Positions 45,505-56,700 are shown, numbered from the stretch's first letter. The stretch is DNA of 64,000 bases from Phaeacidiphilus oryzae TH49 (GCF_000744815.1 NZ_JQMQ01000005.1:2488055-2552054), one strand, 5' to 3'. Notes: a model not told the origin generated them from the letters alone. Numbers and translations are program-made.

Positions 45505-48500
45505 TCAGCCCAGGGCGTCCCGCAGGAGGCGGGCGTTCCTGATCGTCAGGCTCGACCCCTTGCGCCCGGCCACCGCGTCCAGCTCGGGGAACCCGCCCGG
45601 CCCGGCCGGGCCGCCAGGGCCGCCCGGTCCGCCCTGCGCCGCCGTCCCGCAGCGCGAGACGCACTCGGCGGCGAGCGCCAGCAGCCCCGCCACGCCCCTG
45701 GCCGGCGTCCCGCGCAGGAGGCCCGGCAGCGCCGCGGCCAGCACCGCCCAGACGGTGCCGTACGCGCCCGTCCCGGCCGCCGCGCGGAGGGAGTCGGCGA
45801 CCCGGTTGGGCTCGGCCCGGCCGGACCGCAGGAGCATGTCCAGCTGCCGGCCGAGCATCCCGGCGTCCAGCCGGCCGCGGGCCGCGAGGACCAGCAGGGC
45901 GTCCACCGTCGGCTCGTCCCCGTGCGGATTCATCGCCGTGCCCTCGGCCAGCGCGCGGTGGACGGCGTACCCGGCGGGGCCGCCGGACTCGGCGACGAAG
46001 GGCAGCACCCTGGTCCGCCGCCGGCCGCCGGCGTAGACGCTCCTGGTGTAGTCCCGGGCCGTCACCTCGTCGTGGTGGTGCGGCAGTTGGGCCCACCAGA
46101 AGGTCATCGGCAGCTCGGACAGGGACCTGCTCGCCCGGGTCGGGCCGACCAGCGCGGCGGCGGCCGGCGGGAACCAGGGGTCGAGGTCGACCCCCGGGCG
46201 GGCCGGGGCCGGCGGGGCGTCCGGCGACTCCGGGCGGTACCAGTCGGCCGGCTCCGAGTCCTGGTGCGGCAGCCCGCCCTCGCGCAGCCAGCGGGCCAGC
46301 CGCCGACCGGCCTCGGAGCTCAGAGCCTCGGCGGCGGCCGCCACCTCCGGGTCCTCGGGGGGCGTCAGCCGCAGCAGCGCCTGGGCCAGGTCGACCGGGG
46401 CCGCCTCGACGCCCAGCCGCTCCAGCTCCGCTGTCCGCTCGACCAGGACGGCGGCGTCCAGCGCGCCCGTGCTGTCGGTCGGCACGGCCAGCAGGAAGGG
46501 CTGCGCGCCGGTCTCGACGAGCTCCATCGCCTCGGTGAGCCGGGCCGCGAGGAGCGTGCCGGCCAGCGAGAACTCCTCCGGCCTGTGCCGCTGGTAGACA
46601 TGGAAGGCGAACTCCCTGGGCGGGTCGCCCCTGAGCGCCGCCGCCACGTCGTAGACGTCGGCGGGACGGCAGTCGCTCCACCCCCGCGACCTGCTGCGCA
46701 TGATCGGCCGGAGCGCCTCGGCCAGGCCGGCCCGGTCCCGGTGGGCGTGCCGGACCAGGCCGTCCAGGGCGCGCTCGAAGGCGGCCACGCTCTGGTCGCC
46801 GGCGGCGACCGCGGCCACCTCCTGCACGACCTCGGCGAGGCTCGCCGCGGGCGCGGGCACCGGTCGGGGCGCGGTATGGCGGGGAGCACCTCGGCGTACT
46901 CCGCCCGGGCCGGCTCGGCGGGGCCGCGGTCGGCGCGGTCGGGGCGGTCGTGGTGGCGGACGGGAAGGCGGTCGTGGTGGCGGACGGGGCCGCGGCGAAG
47001 AGCTCGGCCGCACGGGCCGCCAGCGCCGGGCTGATCGATTCGGCCGCGGCGCGCAGGCCCGGCAGCACCTCCTCCCCCGCCGCCGGCAGGTGCCGGGCCA
47101 CCAGGTCGAGGGCGCGTTCCTGCAGCGCGGCGTCCCCGTGCCGGAAGGCCTCCGCCGCCACGGCGACCGTCTCGGCGGCCCGCCCCGGATCCCGCCGGGC
47201 GGCCTTGTCCAGCGCCGTCAGCTGGGCCCGGACCAGCTTCTTCTCCGGGCGGAGCAGCAGTCGGCGGCCGGCCTCGGCGAAGGCGTCGCCCTCCAGCAGC
47301 CCCGCCTCGTCCAGCCCGGCCAGCACCTGCTGCGCGTGGCCGGCCACCGTCGAGGCCCGGTCGAGCAGCGCGAGGTAGTGGGCGACGCACCGGGCGTTCT
47401 CGGCGGCGGTCGGGGCCAGGGCGTTCAGCAGCGACAGCGCCTCGGCGGTCTTCTGCCGGTCCTCGTCCTCAAGGAGCCCGTCGAGGACGCTCTCGACCAG
47501 CGCGGCCCGTTCGCGGCTCATCGCCGCGTGCTCGGCCGGGCTCAGTGCCAGGGCCTTGAGCACCTGGGCGGCCTCCCGCGGCCAGAGCTTGGCGTTGGTC
47601 CACTCCTTGGCGCTGGTCAGCTGCGAGAAGACGAGGCGGACCAGGGCCTCCCGGTCGATGCCGGCGCCCGCCGAGAGGCGGGTGGCGACCGCCGCCGCCC
47701 GGTACTCTCCCGCGCCCACCGCCGGAGGGGCCGACAGCCACGCCGCCACCTCGCCGAAGGCCTCGGCCGGCAGCAGGCCCGCCCCGTCCACGGCGGCCAG
47801 CACCTCCGCCGCGTACTCGGCCGCCGCCGGGGTGGAGCGGCGGAGCAGCGTCACGTACTCCGGGACGAGGAGCGCCTCCTCGGCCGGCGTGGGCGCCAGG
47901 GCCCGCAGGAAGTCCAGCCGGCCGGGTATCCCCTTGCCGCGCCAGTCGCCGCGGATCCCCTCCAGGCAGTGCCGGGCGAGCGCGGTGCGCTGCTCGGAGA
48001 GCCCGGCGTGCTCCTCGGGGGTCAACGCCAGGGCGCCCAGGACGTCCGCGCAGTCCTCCGGGGGCGGGGCGGCCTCGGTGAACTCGGCGAAGATCCGGCG
48101 GATCAGGGCCGGGCGGTCGACCGCTCCCTCGGCGGCAAGACAGATCAGCGCCCCCACCTCCATCCGCGGCAGCCCGAAGGCCTCCCGGCAGCAGCGGAAG
48201 CCGTGGATGCCGATAGACACCGCCCGGTACTCGACGACCAGTGGGAGCAGCGCGGGGGCGAACTCGTCCTTGCGCAGCCGGTCCAGCAGCTCCTCCCCCG
48301 GGACTCCGGCCAGCAGCCCCTCCGGCAGCGTCTGCGGAAGCCGGCGGTCGGTCAGCCAGGCGGCGACGAAGCCCTCGGTGGTCGGCAGCGGGCAGCCGGT
48401 GGTCCGGATGACGTGCTCGGCCGGCGGGAACCAGAAGGCCATCCGGCCGTCGGCGATCTCGCCGAGCCGCGCGACCAGCCGGGCCCGCCACTCCGGCGGG

Positions 48501-48781
48501 TGGAGCTCCAGGAGCGCCACCGTCCGGTCGTGGGCGGGCAGTCGGGTGTTGTGGGCGGTCAGCCAGTCCGCGACCCCCTCCGGGGTGGTCCGGCAGCCGA
48601 GGTCGGCGAGCCGCTGCGCGGTCAGCCGCGCCTCGTCGTACTCCTCCCGGGCCGCCTCCACGGCCTCCAGGCGGGCCGTCGACTCCGGGGCCAGGTCCGC
48701 CCGTTGGGCCTGGGTCAGGGCGGCCAGGGCGGCCAGCACCCCGTCGGCGTCGCCGGCCTCGGCGAGCTGGAAAAGGTTCAT
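45505..48781 (-). CDS. DUF6493-type large helical protein, apparent double frame break
   Basis: About 1,090 residues once repaired. Residues 1-620 (ATG 48781, MNLFQLAEAGDADGVLAAL) are armadillo/HEAT-like helices with repeated Leu-Ala-Leu-x-Pro-x-E patterns. Residues 625-1090 form the C-terminal part, with RSRGWSDCRPADVYD and MTFWWAQLPHHHDEV. The family is unnamed except as DUF6493 to my knowledge. Between the two halves, in a Pro/Thr/Ala linker, the frame changes twice: adding one C (minus strand) at the run 46920-46923 and one at 46866-46869 restores a continuous protein through AEYAEVLPAIPRP and VPAPAASLAEVV. The start overlaps the SWIM gene by four bases (ATGA), so they form a coupled pair. 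Function unknown. Confidence 0.75.
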
Positions 48782-50160
48782 CGCGCGTCCTTCGTCGAAG
48801 AGTCCTGGATGATCCGCACCGCCAGCACATGCCGGCAGGGGCCGCGGCCGCCCCGGTACCTGGCCCACCACTGGCAGGTGCAGCCGAGCCGCCCGTTCGG
48901 CCGCCCGGCGGCGTCGGCCTCGGGGCGCACCAGGTGGACGCGGTCGCCCGCGCCGACCCGGGCCAGCGGGCCGTCGAACCGCACCGCGCCCGCCGCGACC
49001 AGCTCGCGGGCGGCCCGCAGCCGCGGGTTGAACGCCTCCGGATCGCCTGCGGCCCAAGGCAGTTCGCGCCGGAAGTAGGCCTCCTCGGCCAGGTCGTAGC
49101 CGATCCGGCCGGAGGCGCCGAGCGCGGTCAGGGCGGCGCGGACGCGGTCGGCGGGCAGGCCCGTGCGGCGGGCCAGCTCGGCCGGGCCTGCCGGACGCTC
49201 CCAGTCCGGCAGGGCGGCGAGCAGCTCGGCGTCCTCCTCGGCGGCGCCGGCCGCCAGGTCGTCGAGGACGCCGCCCTCGCCGGAGAACCCGCGGCGGGCG
49301 TCCTGGGAGAGCAGCAGGAAGAAGCGCATCCCGGGCAGGCGGAGCTCCCAGCCGACGGGGGTGGGACCGTCCGCCGGGCCCCCCTCCGGCCCGTCCGCCG
49401 GGGCGTACAGCCGGACGCTCTCCGCCCGGCGCAGCACCGGCCGCAGCAGGGAGAGCCGTTCGGCGCCGGGGAGGCACACCGCGCCGGGCGCCGGGCGGCT
49501 CGCGGGGCGCAGCCCGCCGCCGGCCGGCAGCACCCAGCGGGTCGCGGCGGCGGCCTGGCGGGTGGGCGGGGGCAGCGTCCCCAGCAGGGCGGCGGCCTCG
49601 GCCGCCGGGACCTCGGCGCGCGGCACCAGGCCGGCCGCCAGCACCTGCGCCTCGGCGAACCCGCGCAGCCAGCGGCGCGGCAGCGGGACCCGCTTCTCGA
49701 CGAAGCGGCCGTCGAAGGTGGCGACCTCCAGCGCGTCGGGGCCGACCGTGAGGCGCAGCGGGTCCAGCCCGGCGAGCAGGGCGAGCGCCCGTCGCAGCGG
49801 CGGGTTGACGTCCACGTTGGTGGTGCCGCGGCCGGGCTCGCCGCCGTCCAGGCCGGACGGGAGGACGTCCAGACGGGCGTAGACGCCGCCGCAGCCGGAG
49901 AAGGACTCCAGCCGCAGCAGGCCGCCGCCGGCCGTCACCACCGGGTCGCGGGAGCCGCCCGGCCCGCGGTCGAAGCGGGCCGCCGCCACCTCGGCGAGGG
50001 TCAGCAGGGCCGCCGCGGCCGGGACCGGAGCGGTCAGGAACCCGTCGAAGAAACGCGGATGGCCGGAGCCGCTGGAGGTCTCCAGGGCGATCGTGCGCTC
50101 GGCGCCGGCGCCGCGTAAGGCCGAGGGCCGCAGGTAGGTGTATCCGAATGACTGTTCCAT
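48778..50160 (-). CDS. SWIM zinc-finger protein
   Basis: 460 residues. The C-terminus carries the SWIM signature Cys-x-Cys-x(n)-Cys-x-His (CTCQWWARYRGGRGPCRHVLA region). The rest is an Ala/Leu-rich domain I cannot assign. SWIM fingers are thought to bind DNA or proteins; bacterial members often sit beside ATPase, VWA or helical-repeat genes. ATG 50160 starts the conserved MEQSFGYTYLRPSAL; eleven further residues are possible from 50193. It overlaps the DUF6493-type gene (ATGA), so they should act together. No AAA/MoxR or VWA gene lies alongside here. Confidence 0.82.
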   Translation of the reverse strand: MEQSFGYTYLRPSALRGAGAERTIALETSSGSGHPRFFDGFLTAPVPAAAALLTLAEVAAARFDRGPGGSRDPVVTAGGGLLRLESFSGCGGVYARLDVLPSGLDGGEPGRGTTNVDVNPPLRRALALLAGLDPLRLTVGPDALEVATFDGRFVEKRVPLPRRWLRGFAEAQVLAAGLVPRAEVPAAEAAALLGTLPPPTRQAAAATRWVLPAGGGLRPASRPAPGAVCLPGAERLSLLRPVLRRAESVRLYAPADGPEGGPADGPTPVGWELRLPGMRFFLLLSQDARRGFSGEGGVLDDLAAGAAEEDAELLAALPDWERPAGPAELARRTGLPADRVRAALTALGASGRIGYDLAEEAYFRRELPWAAGDPEAFNPRLRAARELVAAGAVRFDGPLARVGAGDRVHLVRPEADAAGRPNGRLGCTCQWWARYRGGRGPCRHVLAVRIIQDSSTKDAR

Positions 50161-50273
50161 GGTCGGCACGCGCAGCACTGTATGGGGCGGCACCGACAGT
50201 CCGGCCGAAGACGGAGGCTACTGAGCTTCACGGCGCGATGTCGCGGCCCCGGGACGCAGCGCCGCAGGCGCGC

Positions 50274-50421
50274 AGCGGGGGCGCGGGGAACTGCGCGGCC
50301 GGCGCCGCACGCTGCCGCACCCGGCCACGGCGCCTGGGTTGCAACCCGGACTCCGTACCCGGCGGCGGCGCCGTAAGCCGCTGGCCGCGCAGTTCCCCGC
50401 GCCCCTTGCTTGCGCCTGCGG
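50274..50421. repeat. Interspersed inverted repeat, copy 3 (complete)
   Basis: It lies between the SWIM gene start and the meaB stop. The left arm (about 50276-50300, with GGGGCGCGGGGAACTGCGCG) and right arm (about 50383-50406, CGCGCAGTTCCCCGCGCCCC) are inverted copies. Between them is a core with GGGTTGCAACCCGGACTCCG (50336-50355) and GGCGCC-containing flanks. The outer GCAGGCGC/GCGCCTGC bases extend the symmetry to about 35 bases per arm. Confidence 0.75.
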
Positions 50422-50434
50422 CGCTGCGCTCGGC

Positions 50435-51394
50435 TCAGTAACGGCCGGTGAGAGCCGCCAGGAGTTGGTCGGCGGCGGCGTACGGGTCGAGTTCGCCCTC
50501 CACGACGCGGTGGGCGAGGGCGCCCAGCCGCTCGTCGCCGCCGAGGTCGCCGATCCGCTCGCGGAGCGCGGTGACCGCGATGGTCTCCACCTCGCGGGCG
50601 GCCCGGGCGCGGCGGCGCTCGGCGAGCACCCCGTGCTCGTCCATCCAGGCGCGGTGCTTCTCCAGCGCCTCGACCAGCTCGTCCACGCCCTCCTGGCGGG
50701 CGGCGACGGTCTTCACGATCGGCGGGCGCCAGTCCCCGGGCTGCCGGGCCTCGCCGAGGCCGAGCATGTGGTTGAGCTCGCGGGCGGTGGCGTCGGCGCC
50801 GTCCCGGTCCGCCTTGTTGACCACGTAGACGTCGCCGATCTCCAGGATCCCGGCCTTGGCCGCCTGGATCCCGTCGCCCATGCCCGGGGCGAGGAGGACC
50901 ACGCTGGTGTCCGCCTGGCCGGCGATCTCCACCTCGGACTGGCCGACGCCGACCGTCTCCACCAGGACCACGTCGCAGCCGGCCGCGTCCAGCACCCGGA
51001 TCGCCTGCGGGGCGGCCCAGGCCAGGCCGCCGAGGTGGCCGCGGGTGGCCATGGAGCGGATGTAGACCTCGGGGTCGGTGGCGTGCTCCTGCATCCGGAC
51101 GCGGTCGCCGAGGAGGGCTCCGCCGGAGAAGGGCGAGGACGGGTCCACGGCGAGGACGCCGACCCGCTTGCCGCGTTTGCGGTACGCGGTGACCAGGGCG
51201 GAGGTGGAGGTGGACTTCCCCACGCCGGGGGAACCGGTCAGACCGATCACCTGGGCGCGGCCGGTGTGCGGGGCGAGGGCGGCCATGACCTCGCGGAGCT
51301 GGGGCGATGCGCTCTCCACGAGCGAGATCAGCCTGGCCACTGCACGCGGCCGGCCGCTGCGCGCGGCGGCGACGAGTTCTGGAACGTCCACCAT
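50435..51394 (-). CDS. meaB: MeaB/ArgK-type GTPase, acyl-CoA mutase chaperone
   Basis: 319 residues, G3E P-loop GTPase. The G1 motif is GSPGVGKST, the switch region includes DPSSPFSGGALLGDRVRM, the G3 motif is ETVGVGQSE and the G4 base-recognition motif is NKAD. MeaB proteins protect B12-dependent acyl-CoA mutases and gate cofactor loading, so the partner is probably the icmA product or a methylmalonyl-CoA mutase elsewhere. ATG 51394 has AGGAG upstream. It is transcribed in the same direction as the thiolase, with an interspersed repeat in the 246-base gap. Confidence 0.94.
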   Translation of the reverse strand: MVDVPELVAAARSGRPRAVARLISLVESASPQLREVMAALAPHTGRAQVIGLTGSPGVGKSTSTSALVTAYRKRGKRVGVLAVDPSSPFSGGALLGDRVRMQEHATDPEVYIRSMATRGHLGGLAWAAPQAIRVLDAAGCDVVLVETVGVGQSEVEIAGQADTSVVLLAPGMGDGIQAAKAGILEIGDVYVVNKADRDGADATARELNHMLGLGEARQPGDWRPPIVKTVAARQEGVDELVEALEKHRAWMDEHGVLAERRRARAAREVETIAVTALRERIGDLGGDERLGALAHRVVEGELDPYAAADQLLAALTGRY

Positions 51395-51496
51395 CTCTCC
51401 CGGCTCCTCCTGGATCTCTTCGCCCCGGTCCCGCCCTTTCACCGTTTCCCGGGGCTGCCGCCCCGGACCCCGGTAGTAGGCCCGAAGGGCCACTTC

Positions 51497-51627
51497 AGGG
51501 GCGCGGGGAACTGCGCGCCCAGCGGACTACGGTCCGCAGACGGCTACGGCCACCGGGTTGCAACCCGAACTCCGCTGCCGAGTGCGGCAGAGTGCCTGGC
51601 CGGTCGCGCAGTTCCCCGCGCCCCTTG
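51497..51627. repeat. Interspersed inverted repeat, copy 4 (complete)
   Basis: Left arm 51497-51517 and right arm 51605-51626 are inverted copies of AGGGGCGCGGGGAACTGCGCG; the core motif GGGTTGCAACCCGAACTCCG is at 51555-51574. The layout is the same as copy 3. Lying between the thiolase stop and the meaB start, it probably ends thiolase transcription. Confidence 0.75.
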
Positions 51628-51640
51628 AGTCGCTGCGCAA

Positions 51641-52840
51641 CTACGCCCGCGGCACGCGCAGCAGCAGCGCATCGCCCTGGCCGCCGCCTCCGCACAGCGC
51701 GGCAGCGCCCAAGCCGCCGCCCCGCCGCTTCAGCTCCAGCGCCAGGGTCAGCGCCAGTCGCGCGCCGGACATCCCGATCGGGTGACCCAGCGCGATCGCA
51801 CCGCCGTTCACGTTCACCTTTTCCGGGGACACCCCCAGGTCCTTCATCGACTGGACGGCGACCGCCGCGAAGGCCTCGTTGATCTCGATCAGGTCGAGGT
51901 CGTCGACCGACGCCCCCGCCTTCCCCAGCGCGTGCTTGATCGCGTTGGACGGCTGCGACTGCAGCGAGTTGTCCGGACCGGCCACGTTCCCGTGGGCGCC
52001 GATCTCCGCCAGCCACTCCAGGCCCAGCTCCTCGGCCTTGGCCCTGCTCATCACCACGACGGCCGCGGCACCGTCGGAGATCTGCGAGGAGGAGCCCGCG
52101 GTGATAGTCCCGTCCTTGCTGAAGGCGGGCCGCAGCTTGCCCAGGGACTCGGCGGTGGTCTCCGGCCGGATGCCCTCGTCCTGGCTGAAGACCACCGGCT
52201 CGCCCTTGCGCTGCGGGATCTCGACCGGCGCGATCTCGGCCTCGAAGACGCCGTTCTTCTGCGCGGCGGCGGCCCGCTGGTGGGAGAGGGCGGAGAACTC
52301 GTCCTGCTCGGCGCGCTGGAGGCCGAGCCGGGTGTTGTGGTGCTCGGTGGACTCGCCCATGGCGATGCCGTCGAAGGCGTCGGTGAGCCCGTCGTACGCC
52401 ATCGCGTCGAGCATCTCCACCGCCCCGTACTTGAAGCCGCTGCGCGACTTGGGGAGCAGGTGGGGGGCGTTGGTCATGGACTCCTGGCCGCCGGCCACCA
52501 CGATGTCGAACTCGCCGGCCCGGATGAGCTGGTCGGCCAGCGCGATCGCGTCGAGGCCGGAGAGGCACACCTTGTTGATGGTGAGCGCCGGCACGCTCAT
52601 CGGGATGCCGGCCTTCACCGCGGCCTGCCGGGCGGGGATCTGCCCGGCGCCGGCCTGCAGCACCTGGCCCATGATCACGTACTGCACCTGCTCGCCGGCG
52701 ATGCCGGCGCGGTCCAGGGCGGACTTGATGGCGATGGCGCCGAGCTCGGCGCCGGAGAAGCCCTTGAGCGAGCCGAGCAGACGTCCCATCGGCGTGCGGG
52801 CGCCCGCGACGATCACGGAGGTGGTGGCGCTGTCGGTCAT
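51641..52840 (-). CDS. Acetyl-CoA C-acetyltransferase (thiolase)
   Basis: 399 residues. The nucleophilic Cys is in [11 protein letters not shown], the NEAFA motif in [11 protein letters not shown], the His in [14 protein letters not shown] and the second Cys in [12 protein letters not shown]: all four catalytic blocks of biosynthetic or degradative thiolases. It condenses two acetyl-CoA to acetoacetyl-CoA or does the reverse. ATG 52840 has GAAAGGG upstream. Divergent from methylmalonyl-CoA epimerase and followed by meaB; this thiolase-meaB-epimerase set is conserved in streptomycetes and suggests a link to ethylmalonyl-CoA or butyrate metabolism, an inference from context. Confidence 0.94.
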   Translation of the reverse strand: MTDSATTSVIVAGARTPMGRLLGSLKGFSGAELGAIAIKSALDRAGIAGEQVQYVIMGQVLQAGAGQIPARQAAVKAGIPMSVPALTINKVCLSGLDAIALADQLIRAGEFDIVVAGGQESMTNAPHLLPKSRSGFKYGAVEMLDAMAYDGLTDAFDGIAMGESTEHHNTRLGLQRAEQDEFSALSHQRAAAAQKNGVFEAEIAPVEIPQRKGEPVVFSQDEGIRPETTAESLGKLRPAFSKDGTITAGSSSQISDGAAAVVVMSRAKAEELGLEWLAEIGAHGNVAGPDNSLQSQPSNAIKHALGKAGASVDDLDLIEINEAFAAVAVQSMKDLGVSPEKVNVNGGAIALGHPIGMSGARLALTLALELKRRGGGLGAAALCGGGGQGDALLLRVPRA

Positions 52841-53014
52841 GATGGTGGGCCCTTTCGTTCGGACCAACTTGAGGGTTACCGCTCACGGTACTGGTGCGTA
52901 ACGTAGGCGTCACCGGTGGCCCGCCGGGATGTGATCCGCGGCACCCTTCCAACCCGCCTGCGACTGCGGTGGACTTGTTCGCAGGTGAACCTACCCATCC
53001 GGCCGGAGGCCAAC

Positions 53015-53458
53015 GTGCTGACCCGTATCGACCACATCGGCATCGCCTGCTTCGACCTGGACAAGACGGTCGAGTTCTACCGCGCGACCTACGGCTTCGA
53101 GGTCTTCCACACGGAGGTCAACGAGGAGCAGGGGGTCCGCGAGGCGATGCTGCGGATCAACCGCACCGACGACGGCGGTGCCTCCTACCTGCAGCTTCTG
53201 GAGCCGGTCCGGGAGGACTCGGCGGTCGGCAAGTGGCTGGCCAAGAACGGCGAGGGCGTCCACCACATCGCCTTCGGCACCGCCGACGTGGACGGCGACT
53301 CCGAGGCGATCCGCGGCAAGGGCGTCCGCGTCCTGTACGAGGAGCCGAGGCGGGGCTCGATGGACTCCCGGATCACCTTCCTCCACCCCAAGGACTGCCA
53401 CGGCGTGCTCACCGAGCTGGTCACCGCGGCGCCGGGGGCCGCCGAAGACGATCACTGA
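53015..53458 (+). CDS. mce: Methylmalonyl-CoA epimerase
   Basis: 147 residues, vicinal-oxygen-chelate fold, normal length. Metal ligands are visible: His in RIDHIGIAC, His in GVHHIAFGT and Glu in VLTELVT. It interconverts (2R)- and (2S)-methylmalonyl-CoA, joining propionyl-CoA metabolism and polyketide precursor supply to mutase. The start is GTG 53015 with GGAGG six bases upstream; the longer frame from 52916 would add 33 unlike residues. Divergent from the thiolase and followed, after 334 bases, by scy, the same order as in S. coelicolor. Confidence 0.94.
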   Translation: MLTRIDHIGIACFDLDKTVEFYRATYGFEVFHTEVNEEQGVREAMLRINRTDDGGASYLQLLEPVREDSAVGKWLAKNGEGVHHIAFGTADVDGDSEAIRGKGVRVLYEEPRRGSMDSRITFLHPKDCHGVLTELVTAAPGAAEDDH

Positions 53459-53792
53459 GTGAGAAAGGCCGGCTTCCCGCTCCAGATCCGGCCTGGTCCA
53501 TGAGAAAATCCCCCGGTGCCAGGGGCGCGTGACGGCAGCGGCGGGGCGGGCTGGGGCGGGGCGGGAGGCGGACCGCTCGCCCAGGACTCTCCAGGATCTG
53601 TCACCATTCTCCAGTACGGCATGAGTTCGCCCCGGAGCTCACCCGGATGGCGGAGGGTTGTCCTCCGGCGTCCAGGCGGCCGCCGGGGCGTTGCAAGGAC
53701 CGGCTTCTGACGCGCCGCCGACCCACCGTCGGCGGGGGCGCCGAGGAGAGGGCTGGTCGAAGTCGCGACCAGGAGATGGATGGGACCGCGGA
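53459..53792. other. Intergenic region mce-scy
   Basis: 334 bases with no gene. A seven-base-pair hairpin (53466-53472 with 53488-53494) eight bases after the mce stop is a weak terminator candidate. The remainder must include the scy promoter, but I see no convincing -35/-10 pair. The only AGGAG (near 53771) is about 20 bases before the scy GTG, too far to be ideal. Confidence 0.45.
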
Positions 53793-56700
53793 GTGCGGGG
53801 CTACGACCGCTACGAGGTTGATGATCACCTCTCCAAGTTCGAAGCCGAGATCGACCGGTTTCGCACGGAGCGGGACAAGGCTGTCCAACACGCCGAGGAC
53901 CTCGCCTACCAGGTGGAGGTGCTCCGGGCCAAGCTGCACGACGCCCGTCGGCAGCTCGCCCAGCCGCGCGCCTTCGACTCCGTCACCAGCCAGGCCGAGC
54001 ACCTGCTGCGCACCGCGCAGGCCGAGGCCGAGCAGATCCGCGCCGACACCGCCCGGATGCAGGCGGAGGCGCAGCGCCTGGCCGCCGAGACCGCCCAGCG
54101 CAGGTCCCGGCTGGACGCCGAGCTCACCGCCGAGGAGACGCAGCGCCGCCGGCTGATCGAGGACGAGCTGGCCGAGCTGCGCCGGAACGCCGAGCGGCAT
54201 GTCAACGAGAACGTCTCCTGGGCCGAGCAGAACCGGGCCGGCAGCGAGCAGGAGGCCCGGCGGATCCTCGAGGAGTCCCGCGCCGAGGCCGAGCGGCTGG
54301 TGGCGAACGCCCGCGCGCAGGCGCAGGCGGTGCTGGACCGGGAGCGGGCCGAGGCCAGGACCGAGGCCGAGAACATCCGCAAGGACGCCGCCGACGCGCT
54401 GGCCCGCGCGCAGGCCCAGGCCGAGCGGCTGATCAGCGCGGCCACCGCGCAGGCCGAGGAGGCCGGCGCCACCGCCGAGCGCGAGCGCACCGAGCTGCTC
54501 GCCCGGCTGGAGCGGATGCGCAGCGAGCTTCGGGCCGACTCGGAGCGCCAACTCGCCGAGGCGCAGGCCGAGTTGGCCGAGCTGCGAAAGACCGCGGAGA
54601 TCTCCAGGGAGCAGGCCGAGACGGCGCTCCGGGAGGCCGAGCAGCGCCGGGCCGAGGCCGAGGCGGAGGTCGAGCGGCTGCGCGCCGAGGCCGCCGAGGA
54701 GACCGAGCGGCTGCGTACCGAGGCGTCCGAGGACGCCGAGCGGCTGCGCGCCGAGGCGGTCGAGCGGGGCCGCAGCGAGGGCGCCGAGAGCGCCACCATC
54801 CACCTCGCCAAGGCGGCCAGGACCGCCGAGGACATCACCGCCCGGGCCGGCCGCGAGGCCGAGACCACCCGGCAGACCGCCGCCGAGGAGGCCGAGCGGA
54901 TCCGCGCCGAGGCCAAGGCCGAGGCGGAGCGGCTGCGCGCGGAGGCCCAGGAGGCCGTCGAGCAGGCCCAGTCGGTGGCCCTCGACGAGACCAAGGACAT
55001 CCGGAGCCGTACCGAGGAGCTCCAGCAGCAGGCCGCCCGGCTGCGGGACGAGGCCGAGGAGCAGCGCGCCCAGGCCGCCGCCGAGGCGGAGCGCGCCCGC
55101 AGCGAGGCCCGCCGGCAGGCGATGGCGCAGATCGAGGAGGCCGCCCGCAGCGCCGAGGAGCTGCTGGTCAAGGCGAAGGCCGACGCGGACGAGCTGCGCG
55201 CGGGCGCCGCCGAGGAGGTCGAGCGGATCCGGACCGCCGCCCAGGAGCGGGCCGCCGAGGTGCAGGGCCGCGCCGAGGCCGTGCTGAGCCGGGCGCGGGC
55301 CGAGGCGACCCGGCTCACCGACGAGGCGGAGGCGCTCCGGGAGGAGATCAGGACCGAGGCGGAGCGGAAGGCCGCCGCCCTCGCCGAGGAGACCCGCGCC
55401 GAGCGGGAACGCGCCCTGGAGGAGGCCCGTACCGAGGCCGAGGCGGTGCTCGACCGGGCCCGCGGCGAGGCCGACCGGGCCACCGCGGACGCCCGGGCGA
55501 TCGCGGACCGCACCACCGCCGGGGCCAGGGACGAGGCCGAACGCGAGCTGGCCGCCGCCCGGGAGACCGCCCGCGAGCTCAACTCCCATGCCGAGCGCGA
55601 GCTTTCGGACGCCAGGACGGAGGCGGAGCGGCTGCTCGCCGACGCCCGCGGCGAGGCGGAGCGCACCACCTCCGGCGCCCGGGCCGAGGCCGAACGCGAG
55701 CTGGCCGCCGCGGGCGAGGCCGTACGCGAGCTCAACTCCCGTGCGGAGCAGGAGCTCTCGGAGGCCACCGCGCGCTCCGAGCAGCTGGTCGCGGAGGCCC
55801 GGGACGAGGCCGCGCGGCTGCGCGAGGAGGTGCGCGCCGAGACCGACCGGCTGCGCGCCGAGGCCGAGGCCGGGGCCGACCGGCTGCGCGAGGAGTCGCA
55901 GCGGGCCTTCGACGAGGCCGCGGAGGAGCTGCGGCGGCAGCGCGCCGAGGCCGCGGAGAACCAGGCCGCGGCCGAGCTGGCGCGCACCGAGGCCGAGGCG
56001 TTCGCGGCCGAGCTGCGCGAGCGGGCCGCCGCCGAGGTCGCCGAGCAGCGCGCGGCCGCCGAGGCGGACCTGGCCGGGCTGCGCGAGGAGGCCACCCGCG
56101 ACCGCACCGAGGCCGAGGAGCTGCTGACCCGGGCGCGTACCGAGGCCGAGGAGCTGCTCGCCGGGGCCCGCAGCGAGGCCGGCGAGGTGGAGTCGGCGGC
56201 GCTCGCCGAGTCCGAGCGGCTGCTCACGGAGGCCCGGGAGGCGCTGGAGAGCGCCCGCGCCGAGGCCGAGCGGACCACCGCGGAGGCCGGGCAGCAGGCC
56301 GCGGAGAAGCTGGCCGAGTCCGCCCGCAAGGCGGACGAGCTGGTGGCCGTCGCCGAGGAGGAGGCCGCCGCCGTACGGCAGTCGGTGGCCGGGCTGCACG
56401 AGGCCGCCGAGCAGAGCACCGCGCAGCTGCGCGAGGAGGCCGAGCGGGAGGCCGGCGAGACGCGGGAGAGCGCCCGCGCCGAGGCCGAGCGGCTGCGGCG
56501 GTCCGCCGCCGAGGAGGCCGAGAGCGTCCGGCAGGAGGCCGAGGCGCTGCGCGAGGAGGCCAAGTCGGAGGCGTCCCGGGTCCGGATGGAGGCCGCGGAG
56601 ACCGCCGACGAGCTGCTCGCCGAGGCGCGCCGGGAGCGGGCGGCGGCGACCGAGGAGTCCGAGACCCTCCGCGGTGAGGCCGACGCCTACGCGGAGCGGG

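Noticed and set aside
45269-49477. 1,402-codon open frame on the minus strand
   Set aside because: It joins out-of-frame parts of the SWIM gene, the true N-terminal half of the DUF6493-type gene and antisense of marR; only its middle portion is coding.
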